Shown piece after piece: positions 28,325 to 37,569 of a stretch of DNA of 64,000 nucleotides. Positions within the stretch are counted from its first letter, which is position 1. Each line of letters starts with the position of its first letter. The stretch comes from Thermococcus sp. M36 (lineage in GTDB: Archaea > Methanobacteriota_B > Thermococci > Thermococcales > Thermococcaceae): contig NZ_SNUH01000002.1 in NCBI RefSeq assembly GCF_012027355.1, positions 441,991 through 505,990 of the forward strand. Direction: 5' to 3'. The translations under genes and the position numbers were made by a program. The notes below the pieces were generated by a model. It saw nothing but the letters and a program-made list of their open reading frames with translations. It was not told where the DNA came from and searched no databases.

Positions 28325-29927
28325 AGACCCTCTCGCCAGAGACGTAGGTTTCGAGCACCCTTATTTCCCCCAGCCTCTTTTCATTGACCTCAAACGGATC
28401 GTCACTCACGATTATGAAGTCCGCGAGCTTTCCTTCCTCAAGAGTTCCGAGTTCATTCTCAGCGTGAAGTGTGTAGGCCGAGCCGTATGTGTAGGCGTGG
28501 AGCGCCTCCTCAATGGTTAGACACTCGTCCTTCGTGTACTCATAGGCATCCACGCCCTCATACTTTCCGCGGGTTACGGCCGCATACACAGTCTCCCAGG
28601 GATTTGCCGGTTCTATCGGCGAATCAGTGCCAAACCCAAGGACAACCCCGGCTTTAAGAATGCTCCTAAACGGGTATATCCAGTGCGCCCTCTTCTCCCC
28701 AACCCTTTTCATCACCCACCAATCGGTTATCACGAAGTGGGGCTGGACAGCAGCGACAATCCCCAGCTCGGCCATTCTCTCAATTTGGTCCGGCCTTAGA
28801 ATCGAGGCGTGCTCTATCCTGTGCCTCATCCTTTCGGAACCGTTGAGCGAAGAGTAGACGTCCAGTATCATGTCTATGGTGGCATCGCCTATACCATGGA
28901 CGGCCATCTGAAGCCCAGCTTCGTGAGCTTCCCTCACGATTTTTTCGAGAAGTCCCTTCGAGATGTTGGGGTAGCCTTCCGTCTCGGCGTCGCTGTAAGG
29001 TTCGCTCAGCCATGCGGTCCTCGCTCCGAGAGAACCGTCGGCGAGAACCTTTACCCCGTTTATCCTGAGCTTCCCTCTTCCGAAGCCCCTCCTGATTCCG
29101 AGCTTCCTGAGGGCCTCAAGGACGTCAAGGTTCCCGAACATGGAACCTTCTTTTACCTCCCTCTTCCCAGGGTCGAGGTAAGCGAAAACCCTTATCTTAA
29201 GCTCCCCGCGCTCCTCAAGGTTGGAGAGAGCTTTGAGGGTTTTTTCTTCCACGCTGACTGTTCCAACGGCTGTTATTCCGAGGGAGGCAATATAATCTGC
29301 CGCCACCTTCACGAAGTGCTCGTAATCCTGGAGCGTCAATGTCTCCTTGAACTTCTCGCGGGCGAGCTCAAAGGCCTCCTCCTTGACGACGCCTGTAACT
29401 TCGCCGTCCCCGTCCCTAACAACGCCCGGAAGCTCCGCATCAAGGAGGCCCGCCATCTCCATGGCCTTAGTGTTCAGCACCGCCGCGTGTAGACAAACAC
29501 GCGATAACATGACCGGTCTGTCTTCGACGACTTCGTCCAGATCCCAGCGCGTCGGCCACCTTTTTTCCTCAAAGAGTTCCTGATCCCAGCCGTGGCCGAG
29601 TATCCACGTGGTCTTGGCTTTTTTTGCGTAGCTCCCAAGTTTCTTCTTCAGCTTGGCTATGCTCCTTACGGCCCTCAGGTCAAGGGTTTCGAGGTACATT
29701 CCAAGCTCCTCAAGGTGGAGGTGGGAGTCGATGAATCCCGGGAGAATGACTTTGCCCCGAAGGTCAATAACCTCTCCGTTGAGCTCCTCTGCGAGTTTCC
29801 TGGCTTTCTCGCTCGAACCCGCGTAGATGACCCTGCCCGAGTCGACCAGAATAGCGTCAGCGACTTTCAGCGGTTTAAAAGAGACGTAGATCCTTCCATT
29901 GACGAACGCCTTCAAATCAACCACCAT
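28311..29927 (-). CDS. amidohydrolase, YtcJ-like
   Basis: A 538-residue metal-dependent hydrolase. The N-terminal small beta domain (FVNGRIYVSFKPL) is followed by LPGFIDSHLHLEELG with the first metal histidines; the large insertion of YtcJ-type enzymes follows, then VHGIGDATID, HRIEHASIL and FGTDSPIEP near the end. These are cytosolic amide or ester hydrolases of mostly unknown substrate. The TATA box (CTTTTTATACC at about 29945-29955) predicts transcription starting near 29926, so the mRNA may be leaderless from ATG 29927, or start at TTG 29915 after GGTGG. Confidence 0.88.
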   Translation of the reverse strand: MVVDLKAFVNGRIYVSFKPLKVADAILVDSGRVIYAGSSEKARKLAEELNGEVIDLRGKVILPGFIDSHLHLEELGMYLETLDLRAVRSIAKLKKKLGSYAKKAKTTWILGHGWDQELFEEKRWPTRWDLDEVVEDRPVMLSRVCLHAAVLNTKAMEMAGLLDAELPGVVRDGDGEVTGVVKEEAFELAREKFKETLTLQDYEHFVKVAADYIASLGITAVGTVSVEEKTLKALSNLEERGELKIRVFAYLDPGKREVKEGSMFGNLDVLEALRKLGIRRGFGRGKLRINGVKVLADGSLGARTAWLSEPYSDAETEGYPNISKGLLEKIVREAHEAGLQMAVHGIGDATIDMILDVYSSLNGSERMRHRIEHASILRPDQIERMAELGIVAAVQPHFVITDWWVMKRVGEKRAHWIYPFRSILKAGVVLGFGTDSPIEPANPWETVYAAVTRGKYEGVDAYEYTKDECLTIEEALHAYTYGSAYTLHAENELGTLEEGKLADFIIVSDDPFEVNEKRLGEIRVLETYVSGERVFKAG

Positions 29928-29975
29928 TAAAACCTGCATCGAAAGGGTATAAAAAGCCCGCGGGACGCCAAAAAC

Positions 29976-29985
29976 CTTAAATACC
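29976..29985 (+). promoter_or_regulatory. leuS promoter
   Basis: CTTAAATACC preceded by CCAAAAAC fits a BRE-TATA pair. The predicted transcription start is about 30005-30010, which leaves a leader of nearly 140 bases, long for Thermococcales. Confidence 0.6.
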
Positions 29986-30007
29986 CAACTCCTTTACCAA
30001 AAGCGAT

Positions 30008-30145
30008 GCCGATGAGGGGGGAGTGTCTTCTCCATCGCTGGAATCGCATCGCTGATGGCGCCGAGGCGCCCTGATTTCCCAGATAATCCCCCTATTCTGG
30101 AGTATCGCTCACGCTCTTTTGAAAAAATTTTGAGGAGGTATAGCC
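30008..30145 (+). promoter_or_regulatory. long structured leader of leuS with kink-turn-like element
   Basis: Possible helices: AGGGGG (30015-30020) with CCCCCT (30088-30093); CTGGAATC (30038-30045) with GATTTCCCAG (30073-30082, with a bulge); and GGCGCC (30057-30062) with GGCGCC (30065-30070). TGATG (30053-30057) faces CTGA (30071-30074) across the last stem, like the C and D sides of an L7Ae-binding kink-turn. It could be a regulatory leader or a separate small RNA. GAGGAGGT at 30132-30139 is the ribosome binding site. Confidence 0.45.
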
Positions 30146-33049
30146 ATGGCTGAGCTTAACTTTAAGGCCATTGAGGAGAAGTGGCAAAAGCGCTGGCTGG
30201 AAGAGAAGGCCTTCGAGCCGAAGGCGAATGAGAAGCCCAAGGAGAAGAAGTTCTATATCACGGTCGCCTTCCCGTACCTCTCGGGCCACCTTCACGTCGG
30301 CCACGCGAGAACCTACACGATCCCAGACGTCATAGCGCGCTTCAAGCGCATGCAGGGCTACAACGTGCTGTTTCCCATGGCATGGCACATCACCGGAGCG
30401 CCGATAGTCGGAATCGCCGAGAGGATAAAGCAGCGCGACCCCAAGACGATACACATCTACCGCGACGTCTACAAGGTGCCGGAGGAGGTACTCTGGAAGT
30501 TTGAAGACCCAAAGGAAATCGTTAGGTACTTCATGAAGGCCGCGAAGGAGACCTTCATCAGGGCAGGCTTCTCCGTTGACTGGACGCGCGAGTTCCACAC
30601 GACGAGTCTGTTCCCGCCCTTCAGCAAGTTCATAGAGTGGCAGTTCTGGACGCTCAAGGACAAGGGACTGGTCGTCAAGGGCGCCCACAGGGTCAGATGG
30701 GACCCCATCGTCGGAACTCCCCTGGGAGACCATGACATAATGGAGGGTGAAGACGTTCAAATCCTGGACTACGTCATCATCAAGTTCATCCTGGAGGAGA
30801 ACGGTGAGGAAATCTACATGCCCGCCGCGACGCTGAGGCCGGAAACGGTCTACGGCGTCACCAACATGTGGCTGAACCCCGAGGCAACCTACGTGAAGGC
30901 CAAAGTCAAGCGCGGCGAGAAGGTCGAGACGTGGATAATCAGCAAAGAGGCAGCGTACAAGCTCTCCTTCCAGGACAGGGAGATAGAGGTCATCGAGGAG
31001 TTCAAGGGTGAGAGGCTGATCGGAAAATACGTGAAGAACCCCGTCACCGGCGACGAGGTCATAATCCTGCCGGCTGAGTTTGTAGACCCTGACAACGCGA
31101 CCGGAGTTGTCATGAGCGTTCCGGCCCATGCCCCCTTCGACCACGTGGCGTTAGAGGATTTGAAGAAGGAGACCGAGATTCTGCTGAAGTACGACATCGA
31201 CCCGCGCGTGGTCGAGGAAATAAGCTACATCTCTCTGATAAAGCTTGAAGGCTACGGAGACTTTCCGGCGGTTGAGGAGGCGGAGAGACTCGGCGTGAAG
31301 AGCCAGAAGGACGTTGAGAAGCTCGAAGAGGCCACCAAGAACATCTACAAGGCCGAGTACCACAAGGGAGTCTTCAAGATAGAGCCCTACGCTGGCAAGC
31401 CCGTCCAGGAGGCGAAGGACCTGATAGCGAAGGAGCTCCAGGAGAAGGGCATCGCCGAGATAATGTACGAGTTCGCCGAGAAGCCGGTCATCTCGCGCTT
31501 TGGAAACCAGGCGGTCATCAAGATAATCCACGACCAGTGGTTCATAGACTACGGAAACCCCGAGTGGAAGGAGAAGGCGAGGGAAGCGCTCGCGAACATG
31601 ACTATCTATCCAGAGAGCAGGCGCACACAGTTCGAGGCGGTAATAGACTGGCTCGACAAGAAGGCCTGCGCGAGGAAAGTTGGATTGGGAACCCCGCTCC
31701 CGTGGGATCCCGACTGGGTCATCGAGAGCCTGAGCGACTCGACTATTTACATGGCATACTATACGATAAGCAGGCACATGAACAAGCTGAGGGAAGAGGG
31801 CAAGCTCGACCCGGAGAAGCTCGACAGGGAGTTCTTCGACTACCTGTTCCTGGAGGAGTTCAGCGAGGAGCGCGAGAAGGAACTTGAGGAGAAAACCGGA
31901 ATCCCGGCCGAGGTTATCCACGAGATGAAGGAGGAGTTCGAGTACTGGTACCCGCTCGACTGGCGCTGCTCTGCCAAAGACCTCATCCCGAACCACCTGA
32001 CGTTCTTCATCTTCAACCACACGGCCATATTCAGAAAGGGGCACTGGCCAAGGGGCATCGCCGTCAACGGCTTCGGAACGCTGGAAGGCACCAAGATGAG
32101 CAAGAGCAAGGGCAACGTGCTGAACTTCATCGACGCGATAGAGGAGAACGGTGCGGACGTCGTCAGGCTCTACATCATGGGACTGGCCGAGCACGACAGC
32201 GACTTCGACTGGCGCAGGAAGGAGGTCGGAAAGCTCCGCAGGCAGGTCGAGAGGTTCTATGAACTGATAAGCGAGTTCGCCACCTACGAGGCCAAAGATG
32301 ACGTCGAGCTCAAGGACATCGATAAATGGATGCTCCACCGCCTGAACAAGGCCATTGAAGGATCCACCAAGGCCCTGGAGGAGTTCAGGACGAGAACGGC
32401 CGTGCAGTGGGCGTTTTATTCAGTCCTCAACGACCTGCGCTGGTATCTAAGGAGAACCGAGGGCAGGGACGACGAGGCAAAGCGCTACGTGCTGAGAACC
32501 CTCTCCGACGTATGGGTCAGGCTCATGGCTCCGTTCACACCGCACATCAGCGAGGAGCTCTGGGAGAAGCTCGGCGGAGAGGGCTTCGTGAGCTTGGCGA
32601 AGTGGCCCGAGCCGAACCCGGCCTGGTGGAACGAGACCATCGAACTGGAGGAAGAGTACGTCAAGAACCTCATCGAGGACATCAAGGAGATAATCCGCGT
32701 GGCAAAGATAGAGGACGCAAAGAGGGCATACATCTACACGGCTCCAGAGTGGAAGTGGCGCGTTGCTGAGGTCGTCGCTGAAAAGAGGGACTTCAAGGCA
32801 GCCATGTCCGAGCTCATGAAGGACCCGGAGATGAGGAAGCACGGCAAGGAGATAAGCAAGATGATACAGCGCCTCATCAAGGAGCGTGCCTTCGACGTGA
32901 AGCGCATCGACGAGGAGAAGGCTCTCAGAGAAGCCAAGGATTTCATCGAGAAGGAGCTTGGCATCGAAATAATCATCAACCCAGAGGAGGACAAGGGCGG
33001 AAAGAAGAAGGCCGCGATGCCGATGAAGCCGGCGGTGTTTGTTGAATAA
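30146..33049 (+). CDS. leuS: leucyl-tRNA synthetase
   Basis: A 967-residue class I synthetase that charges tRNA-Leu. The HIGH motif is HVGH at residues 50-53, and KMSKS is intact near residue 650. The CP1 editing domain lies between ([29 protein letters not shown]). The archaeal-type C-terminal extension ends [13 protein letters not shown] follows GAGGAGGT. The end of the gene is repeated at 34558-34575. Transcription ends in an oligo-T stretch right after the stop. Confidence 0.97.
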   Translation: MAELNFKAIEEKWQKRWLEEKAFEPKANEKPKEKKFYITVAFPYLSGHLHVGHARTYTIPDVIARFKRMQGYNVLFPMAWHITGAPIVGIAERIKQRDPKTIHIYRDVYKVPEEVLWKFEDPKEIVRYFMKAAKETFIRAGFSVDWTREFHTTSLFPPFSKFIEWQFWTLKDKGLVVKGAHRVRWDPIVGTPLGDHDIMEGEDVQILDYVIIKFILEENGEEIYMPAATLRPETVYGVTNMWLNPEATYVKAKVKRGEKVETWIISKEAAYKLSFQDREIEVIEEFKGERLIGKYVKNPVTGDEVIILPAEFVDPDNATGVVMSVPAHAPFDHVALEDLKKETEILLKYDIDPRVVEEISYISLIKLEGYGDFPAVEEAERLGVKSQKDVEKLEEATKNIYKAEYHKGVFKIEPYAGKPVQEAKDLIAKELQEKGIAEIMYEFAEKPVISRFGNQAVIKIIHDQWFIDYGNPEWKEKAREALANMTIYPESRRTQFEAVIDWLDKKACARKVGLGTPLPWDPDWVIESLSDSTIYMAYYTISRHMNKLREEGKLDPEKLDREFFDYLFLEEFSEEREKELEEKTGIPAEVIHEMKEEFEYWYPLDWRCSAKDLIPNHLTFFIFNHTAIFRKGHWPRGIAVNGFGTLEGTKMSKSKGNVLNFIDAIEENGADVVRLYIMGLAEHDSDFDWRRKEVGKLRRQVERFYELISEFATYEAKDDVELKDIDKWMLHRLNKAIEGSTKALEEFRTRTAVQWAFYSVLNDLRWYLRRTEGRDDEAKRYVLRTLSDVWVRLMAPFTPHISEELWEKLGGEGFVSLAKWPEPNPAWWNETIELEEEYVKNLIEDIKEIIRVAKIEDAKRAYIYTAPEWKWRVAEVVAEKRDFKAAMSELMKDPEMRKHGKEISKMIQRLIKERAFDVKRIDEEKALREAKDFIEKELGIEIIINPEEDKGGKKKAAMPMKPAVFVE
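33024..33041 (+). repeat. 18-bp direct repeat, copy 1 (inside the leuS 3' end)
   Basis: TGAAGCCGGCGGTGTTTG within the last codons of leuS. An identical copy occurs at 34558-34575, and similarity extends imperfectly on both sides (CCG before; GA-T-AGTT after). Confidence 0.9.
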
Positions 33050-33075
33050 GTTTTCTCTTTTCTCTGTTTTCACAC
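33050..33075 (+). terminator. oligo-T terminator after leuS
   Basis: GTTTTCTCTTTTCTCTGTTTTC directly follows the stop codon, a typical U-rich archaeal termination tract. Confidence 0.6.
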
Positions 33076-33179
33076 TCTCAAATCCAGAGAACGCTGTATG
33101 TCGACCTCAAGCATTACACAAGTTCCCAAGACAAAAAGCAAAAAGAAAAGGGAAACACAGTGTTGTTATCAAAGCCACA

Positions 33180-34373
33180 TCACTTTCGGTTTATAAACCA
33201 CGGGTACATCTCGACGGTGAACTCAATTGGTGGGGCATCCACACTCTTTTCTTCGTGTAAGATAACACAGCCCCCATAACGCAATCCGCAGACACGAGCT
33301 GAATCTTCATAGAAGAAGGTAGATTTTGCCTGTATTCGGATATCACCCTCATGGAATGGAGTTCCTGACTCAACGTGAACTAAAACAACCGGGTGAGATA
33401 TGAAAATCTGCCCCCAAGCTGGGGAATCGCCGAACCATTCCCTCTTTTTGAGGTCGTAGAACTCGAATTGGATCTCTGAATTTGGATCAATGTCATCTGT
33501 GTACCACTTAAAAGTCAATCCTTTGGTGTAACTTTCGCTGAAACCTGCCTGTGCATTGGGCAGGGGTCTTCCATTGACATCAATACCCACATTAAGACCC
33601 CACGTTATAACGGGGTTAGATGATGACCCGCTTCCCTCAGGCCTGAAATTTCCGAGACCTATAAACGCATGCTGGGTGTTCAACACAGTTACTCTCTCCT
33701 TGACTTCCTTAACTGCCACTTTAAAGTTTCCCGGAAAATCCTTTTCCTTCGGGACTTTGGCTTCATGAGTTAAGTAGACGTAATAAACGTATTGTCCGCT
33801 GGTACTCGAAGTCACCCAAAAGTCCCCGCCAATCTCATTGTACACCATAACGGTATCTTTTTTCAATGTTTTGATTTCCAATGATGTCCGTATAGACCGT
33901 ATTCCCCCAATATACTTCCAGTTCCTTGATGGTTCATCCGCAAGGGCGCCCGTTACTTCAAGGGGCACGTCTCCAAATTTACTGGCCTCAGAGTAAAAGC
34001 TCCTCGTGAGGGTCTCAACATCAAGATTCCTATCCTCCTGCCCAAAGTAGTACAGAGGCACATAGGCACCCGTTGGAAGACGTCTGAGCGCAATTCCAAC
34101 AAAAGTCGCGTTATTGAACTCGTCGAAGTCTATGCGGAGGGTAAGCTTGTCCTGGTATCGTTGAATGAACAGCTCTGCTGAACGAAGGCTAGACTTACCC
34201 GTAAAGGTTTTCACTATGATATTTCCTGTGTTGGGAGGTAAAATTGGAACTTGAATGTTTTTATCCGTTGATAGGTTCATAGGACTTCCAGTTACGGCAA
34301 TGTTTGGAATATCTCCAAGCGTCCCCACCATCAGCAGTCCGAGAAGGACTGCCAGCAGGGACCTCCACTTCAT
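33180..34373 (-). CDS. secreted protein, island family member 2
   Basis: A 397-residue protein starting at ATG 34373 after GAGGTGA. The signal peptide MKWRSLLAVLLGLLMVGTLG is nearly the same as in members 1 and 3. The mature part is beta-rich, with LTLRIDFDEFNNATFVGIALR and TFKWYTDD ... EIQFEFYDLKKREW resembling member 1. Two Cys (RVCGLRYGGCVI) are near the C-terminus. It stands alone between leuS and member 3's group, bracketed by the 18-bp repeats. No known family recognised. Confidence 0.7.
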   Translation of the reverse strand: MKWRSLLAVLLGLLMVGTLGDIPNIAVTGSPMNLSTDKNIQVPILPPNTGNIIVKTFTGKSSLRSAELFIQRYQDKLTLRIDFDEFNNATFVGIALRRLPTGAYVPLYYFGQEDRNLDVETLTRSFYSEASKFGDVPLEVTGALADEPSRNWKYIGGIRSIRTSLEIKTLKKDTVMVYNEIGGDFWVTSSTSGQYVYYVYLTHEAKVPKEKDFPGNFKVAVKEVKERVTVLNTQHAFIGLGNFRPEGSGSSSNPVITWGLNVGIDVNGRPLPNAQAGFSESYTKGLTFKWYTDDIDPNSEIQFEFYDLKKREWFGDSPAWGQIFISHPVVLVHVESGTPFHEGDIRIQAKSTFFYEDSARVCGLRYGGCVILHEEKSVDAPPIEFTVEMYPWFINRK

Positions 34374-34421
34374 TGAGCTCACCTCCGATAATGTTTTGCA
34401 AAATGATTACGAATTTGTATG

Positions 34422-34429
34422 TTTATAAA
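34422..34429 (-). promoter_or_regulatory. TATA box of island secreted gene 2
   Basis: TTTATAAA on the minus strand with an A-rich BRE side (AAAAGAAAAG), 48 bases before the ATG; TGCAAAAC follows at the expected start site, as in members 1 and 3. Confidence 0.6.
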
Positions 34430-34557
34430 CTTTTCTTTTTTTAAAGTAAATTTGAAACAATTGTAAAGAATTACTATTGACACGGACATGATAACCAGAG
34501 AAAACCGAGATAACAATTCAGAGCCTTATAAAGCACGTAAACAGGAGTAAATACCGC

Positions 34558-34575
34558 TGAAGCCGGCGGTGTTTG
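34558..34575 (+). repeat. 18-bp direct repeat, copy 2 (leuS-tail remnant)
   Basis: An exact copy of TGAAGCCGGCGGTGTTTG. Read in the leuS frame, 34552-34584 encodes IPLKPAVFGE then TGA, against [10 protein letters not shown] and TAA at the true leuS end. It therefore looks like the tail of a diverged leuS copy. Confidence 0.8.
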
Positions 34576-34603
34576 GGGAGTGAGTTCGAGATTATTTCCT
34601 CCT

Positions 34604-35161
34604 CTATTTTTTCTGCGTTCTGTTTGCCTCCTGAAGTAACCTCCGGCATTCTTTATTCATATCACTCAATCCTTGGATGATGTTCCCATAGGTCGGAGGG
34701 TACACACGGGTGAAGTTTATTATTGTATCGAGGCCGTTAGAGGCAAGAAGAACGTCCTCGTGAGTCATGTTCTCGCTTTGGACTGTGTAGTACACCACTT
34801 CGAGAAGCTCCACACAGTCCCCACCGGAAGGAAAAAGGCTGTCATTTTCATACCCCAACCAGGCACCCAAGTGATCGACATCCCTTTCCAGCCTCGAAAG
34901 CGAATATTTTGTATTGTTCAATTCAATGAGCAAGGCAAGTTTGGATTCAGTATCGAGGGGAGTGTCCATAAGGGCATTCGTTAGTTTTGCATGACGCCTT
35001 AACTCGAAAATTTCATGTATAAGCTGAGAAGTCACAAGAGTTTCCTTTATACTCTTCTGTTCTTCTCTCAAACGCCCGTTTTCGTGCGAGACTGACCAAA
35101 GCTGTGCAATCAAAAGAAAAATAATGAAAAGGTACAATGCATCCCTTACCCCAAGCTTCAT
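34604..35161 (-). CDS. membrane-anchored coiled-coil protein, function unknown
   Basis: A 185-residue protein. A membrane helix at residues 8-22 (ALYLFIIFLLIAQLW) is followed by charged helical sequence (SHENGRLREEQKSIKETLV), probably a coiled coil outside the membrane. ATG 35161 follows GGTGAT. It starts five bases after the stop of secreted protein member 3, so the two are probably co-transcribed. AT-richer than the surrounding housekeeping genes. No family recognised. Confidence 0.65.
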   Translation of the reverse strand: MKLGVRDALYLFIIFLLIAQLWSVSHENGRLREEQKSIKETLVTSQLIHEIFELRRHAKLTNALMDTPLDTESKLALLIELNNTKYSLSRLERDVDHLGAWLGYENDSLFPSGGDCVELLEVVYYTVQSENMTHEDVLLASNGLDTIINFTRVYPPTYGNIIQGLSDMNKECRRLLQEANRTQKK

Positions 35162-35165
35162 AGTA

Positions 35166-36431
35166 TCACCCATGTGTTACGTATATTGGTATATTAGTGT
35201 TTATAGTCCTCACCTTTGTGGCATAAATGTATTCCCAGTAAACTGGAACCTTGTAAAATGCATAAACTGGCGCCATGCCGCCGTCCCCTTCTTGGTATTC
35301 TATTATGACACCCTCAACGTTTATTCTATTGCCCGTATCCGATAATTCAACATTGTCAAATATAAATCTAAATGAATTAGACTCCTCTCCGGGGAATATA
35401 TGAAACTGCAAAGGAAGGGGTGCCTCAGAATCCGGGATAATTAGTGACAAGGGATTAGGAACCCCTATGTACCAAGTCAATAAGTCAAATCCCCACTTTA
35501 GCAAATTAGGGGAACTTGGCTGGGGAGGTATATCTATAGGTCCAGCGATCCGATACACCCTGTCATGCACTGTAGAAGTCCATGGTGCAGTAATACCGAT
35601 TTCTATCGGGTCATTGTAGTTCCCAAGTGTGAGCGGAGTTCCCATGCTAACTAATGAAAAAGAAGTTCCTCTGTCAATGTACTTCCCCTCATCCACGATT
35701 TTGATTGCCACCTTGTAGTCACCATAATCGTTTATATTGGTAGGTCCTTCGAATATGCACCTTACCCAGATATACCACTGCTCCTCATATGGTTCCACCC
35801 ACTGATACGTAACTATAATGAATTCATCATCACTACGGATCACACTCTCAGTACCACCTAAAGCAATAACTTCAGAGTCTCTTGGCTTCAAGATTTTGAC
35901 TTCGGGAGGTACAACCAATGGCAACCAGTAGTTCTTGTCGATGTCTATAACAGGTGGATTCATAGACTTAAAAAGTCTAGGTGCATATTCGTTGGTTGTG
36001 CTTAAAGCATATAATCCACCTTTGATATCTTTAATGAATATCTCTACCTTACCGTCATCATAAACATTGCCCTGTAGGATAGTGGCTTCGTCTTTTTTCG
36101 AGTTATTAACTAAGAGCACGTAACCTTTAAAATACTTAGATCTAAACACTGAAAATCTCTTTTTAACAAAAAGTCTAGACCTTCCATTAAAGATTATAAC
36201 ACTAATTGTATCTGTGCCTAATCGAATTAGCCCCGTGACATTTTTCTTTATCTCGATATTTTTAGAAGAGTATGATTTTGTGTTTATGCTAGGAGTCGGA
36301 TCGTACAGTCCTTTAGCAGTAATAGTTATACCCTGGCTTTTTGAAGGCACCTCCAGAGCTGTTGCACTCTCAGCCATCACCCCAACCATCAGCAGTCCCA
36401 GTAGGACTGCAAACAACAGCTTCCACTTCAT
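35166..36431 (-). CDS. secreted protein, island family member 3
   Basis: A 421-residue protein starting at ATG 36431, with GAAGTGA upstream. The signal peptide MKWKLLFAVLLGLLMVGVMA is shared with members 1 and 2. The mature part is beta-rich and AT-rich in its DNA; it contains VEIFIKDIKGGLYALSTTNEY and LPLVVPPEVKILKPRDSEV, but I see no clear alignment with members 1 and 2. It shares the promoter region and signal sequence but not obviously the same domain. Followed by the coiled-coil membrane protein. Confidence 0.68.
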   Translation of the reverse strand: MKWKLLFAVLLGLLMVGVMAESATALEVPSKSQGITITAKGLYDPTPSINTKSYSSKNIEIKKNVTGLIRLGTDTISVIIFNGRSRLFVKKRFSVFRSKYFKGYVLLVNNSKKDEATILQGNVYDDGKVEIFIKDIKGGLYALSTTNEYAPRLFKSMNPPVIDIDKNYWLPLVVPPEVKILKPRDSEVIALGGTESVIRSDDEFIIVTYQWVEPYEEQWYIWVRCIFEGPTNINDYGDYKVAIKIVDEGKYIDRGTSFSLVSMGTPLTLGNYNDPIEIGITAPWTSTVHDRVYRIAGPIDIPPQPSSPNLLKWGFDLLTWYIGVPNPLSLIIPDSEAPLPLQFHIFPGEESNSFRFIFDNVELSDTGNRINVEGVIIEYQEGDGGMAPVYAFYKVPVYWEYIYATKVRTINTNIPIYVTHG

Positions 36432-36479
36432 ATGGTTCACTTCCTCTGTAGTTTTGCACTCATTTTTAGAGCGAACTCC

Positions 36480-36487
36480 TTTATAAG
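36480..36487 (-). promoter_or_regulatory. TATA box of island secreted gene 3
   Basis: CTTATAAA on the minus strand preceded by A-rich sequence; TGCAAAAC lies near the expected transcription start. Confidence 0.55.
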
Positions 36488-36690
36488 TTTTATTATTAGT
36501 AAAAGTAAATAGAAAAATTAGCAAAGTAATTTAATTAATACCACTTAAATTTGGACTTTCTAAGAGAAATAGAGTCGGAGTAAAGGAGTTGCATGATTAT
36601 ACACACAAACAAAAATGCATCCTCATAGAGCTTTACTGGAAAAGCAAAAAGACACCTAGCGGATTTCGACCTATTATAAACTCGACCCTA
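36488..36690. other. AT-rich spacer at the end of the second island
   Basis: No gene is visible. It contains AGTAAAGGAGTTGCATGA (36579-36596), a near copy of the word at 36436-type position 26436-26453 upstream of the first cassette. Confidence 0.45.
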
Positions 36691-36756
36691 ACTTATAAAA
36701 CTTTTTCTCCGAAAACGCCTTAAAGAAAAGAGCTTTAACCATTTTCGGTGTTTTCC

Positions 36757-37566
36757 ATGGCTCTTACTGAGGAAGCATTTAAAGAAAACGTCCTCTCAAA
36801 AATTCCGCCCCGGGACGAGTACCCACTCCCTCCAGACCGGCTCCATATCGAGATACTCGAACGCTTCCGCGTCCTCCAGCACGCACCGCTGAGGAGGGGA
36901 ATGAACGTCCTTGAAATCGGGTGTGGTGCGCACGCATTAACAACAGTCCCCCTGGCTTACTTCGTCGGCGAGACCGGCAGGGTCGTTGCCGTTGATCTGA
37001 GCAGGTGGCGCTTCTTTGAGGAGATATCCTCCGTAGCTGGCCTAAAGCATAGGATAATCCCCTTCAAGGTGGACGCGAAGGAACTGCCTTTTCCGTTTAG
37101 GGCCTTCGATTTAGCCGTTCTCGTTCATGGAGTTAGAAGCCTGAAAAATGAGGAAACGATGGTTAGGGTCTTCTCCGAGATGCTCCGCGTGGCAAACATG
37201 GTTTTCATAGCGGAGAGCCTTCCCATAGCGAACAACGAGAGGCAAAGGGCACATCTTGAGCTCTACAACCTGCGCGAGGATATCTTTGAAGCGCTCTTCG
37301 GCGAGAAGGACGACCTGCACTATCTCCCGCTGAAGAGGCTGAGGGAGCTGGTGAAAACGGCAGGTGGAGAGATAATTGAAAGCGGAACCTTTGAGCCGGG
37401 CCTGCCGCACTACTTAGCTTACATCCCGCGGGAATATGTGGAGCAGATAAAAGACGGGAAAAAGCGCGCCGAACTTCTGGAGCGGTGGGATATGGCGTAT
37501 GAAAAATGGAAAGCTGGTGCGGAGCATCCGCCAGTGGGATGGGTTCTGGCGGAAAAAGATGAGTAA
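36757..37566 (+). CDS. class I SAM-dependent methyltransferase
   Basis: A 269-residue protein with the Rossmann methyltransferase motifs: MNVLEIGCGAHALT (motif I) near residue 52, VVAVDLSRWRFFEE (motif II), then KVDAKELPFPFRAFDLAVLVHG and a following helix. The substrate is not predictable. ATG 36757 follows GGTG by six bases; a TATA box ACTTATAAAA lies at 36691-36700. It converges on idsA with a three-base gap. Confidence 0.85.
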   Translation: MALTEEAFKENVLSKIPPRDEYPLPPDRLHIEILERFRVLQHAPLRRGMNVLEIGCGAHALTTVPLAYFVGETGRVVAVDLSRWRFFEEISSVAGLKHRIIPFKVDAKELPFPFRAFDLAVLVHGVRSLKNEETMVRVFSEMLRVANMVFIAESLPIANNERQRAHLELYNLREDIFEALFGEKDDLHYLPLKRLRELVKTAGGEIIESGTFEPGLPHYLAYIPREYVEQIKDGKKRAELLERWDMAYEKWKAGAEHPPVGWVLAEKDE

Positions 37567-37569
37567 AGC

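Noticed and set aside
30003-30075. leuS leader as a standard C/D box guide RNA
   Set aside because: C-like (CGATGA) and D (CTGA) elements exist, but the D' box would be CTGG and the guide before D is self-complementary; a kink-turn leader fits better.
33042-34557. Insertion sequence after leuS
   Set aside because: No transposase or terminal inverted repeats are present; the 18-bp direct repeat extends into diverged leuS coding sequence, which is not what a target-site duplication looks like.
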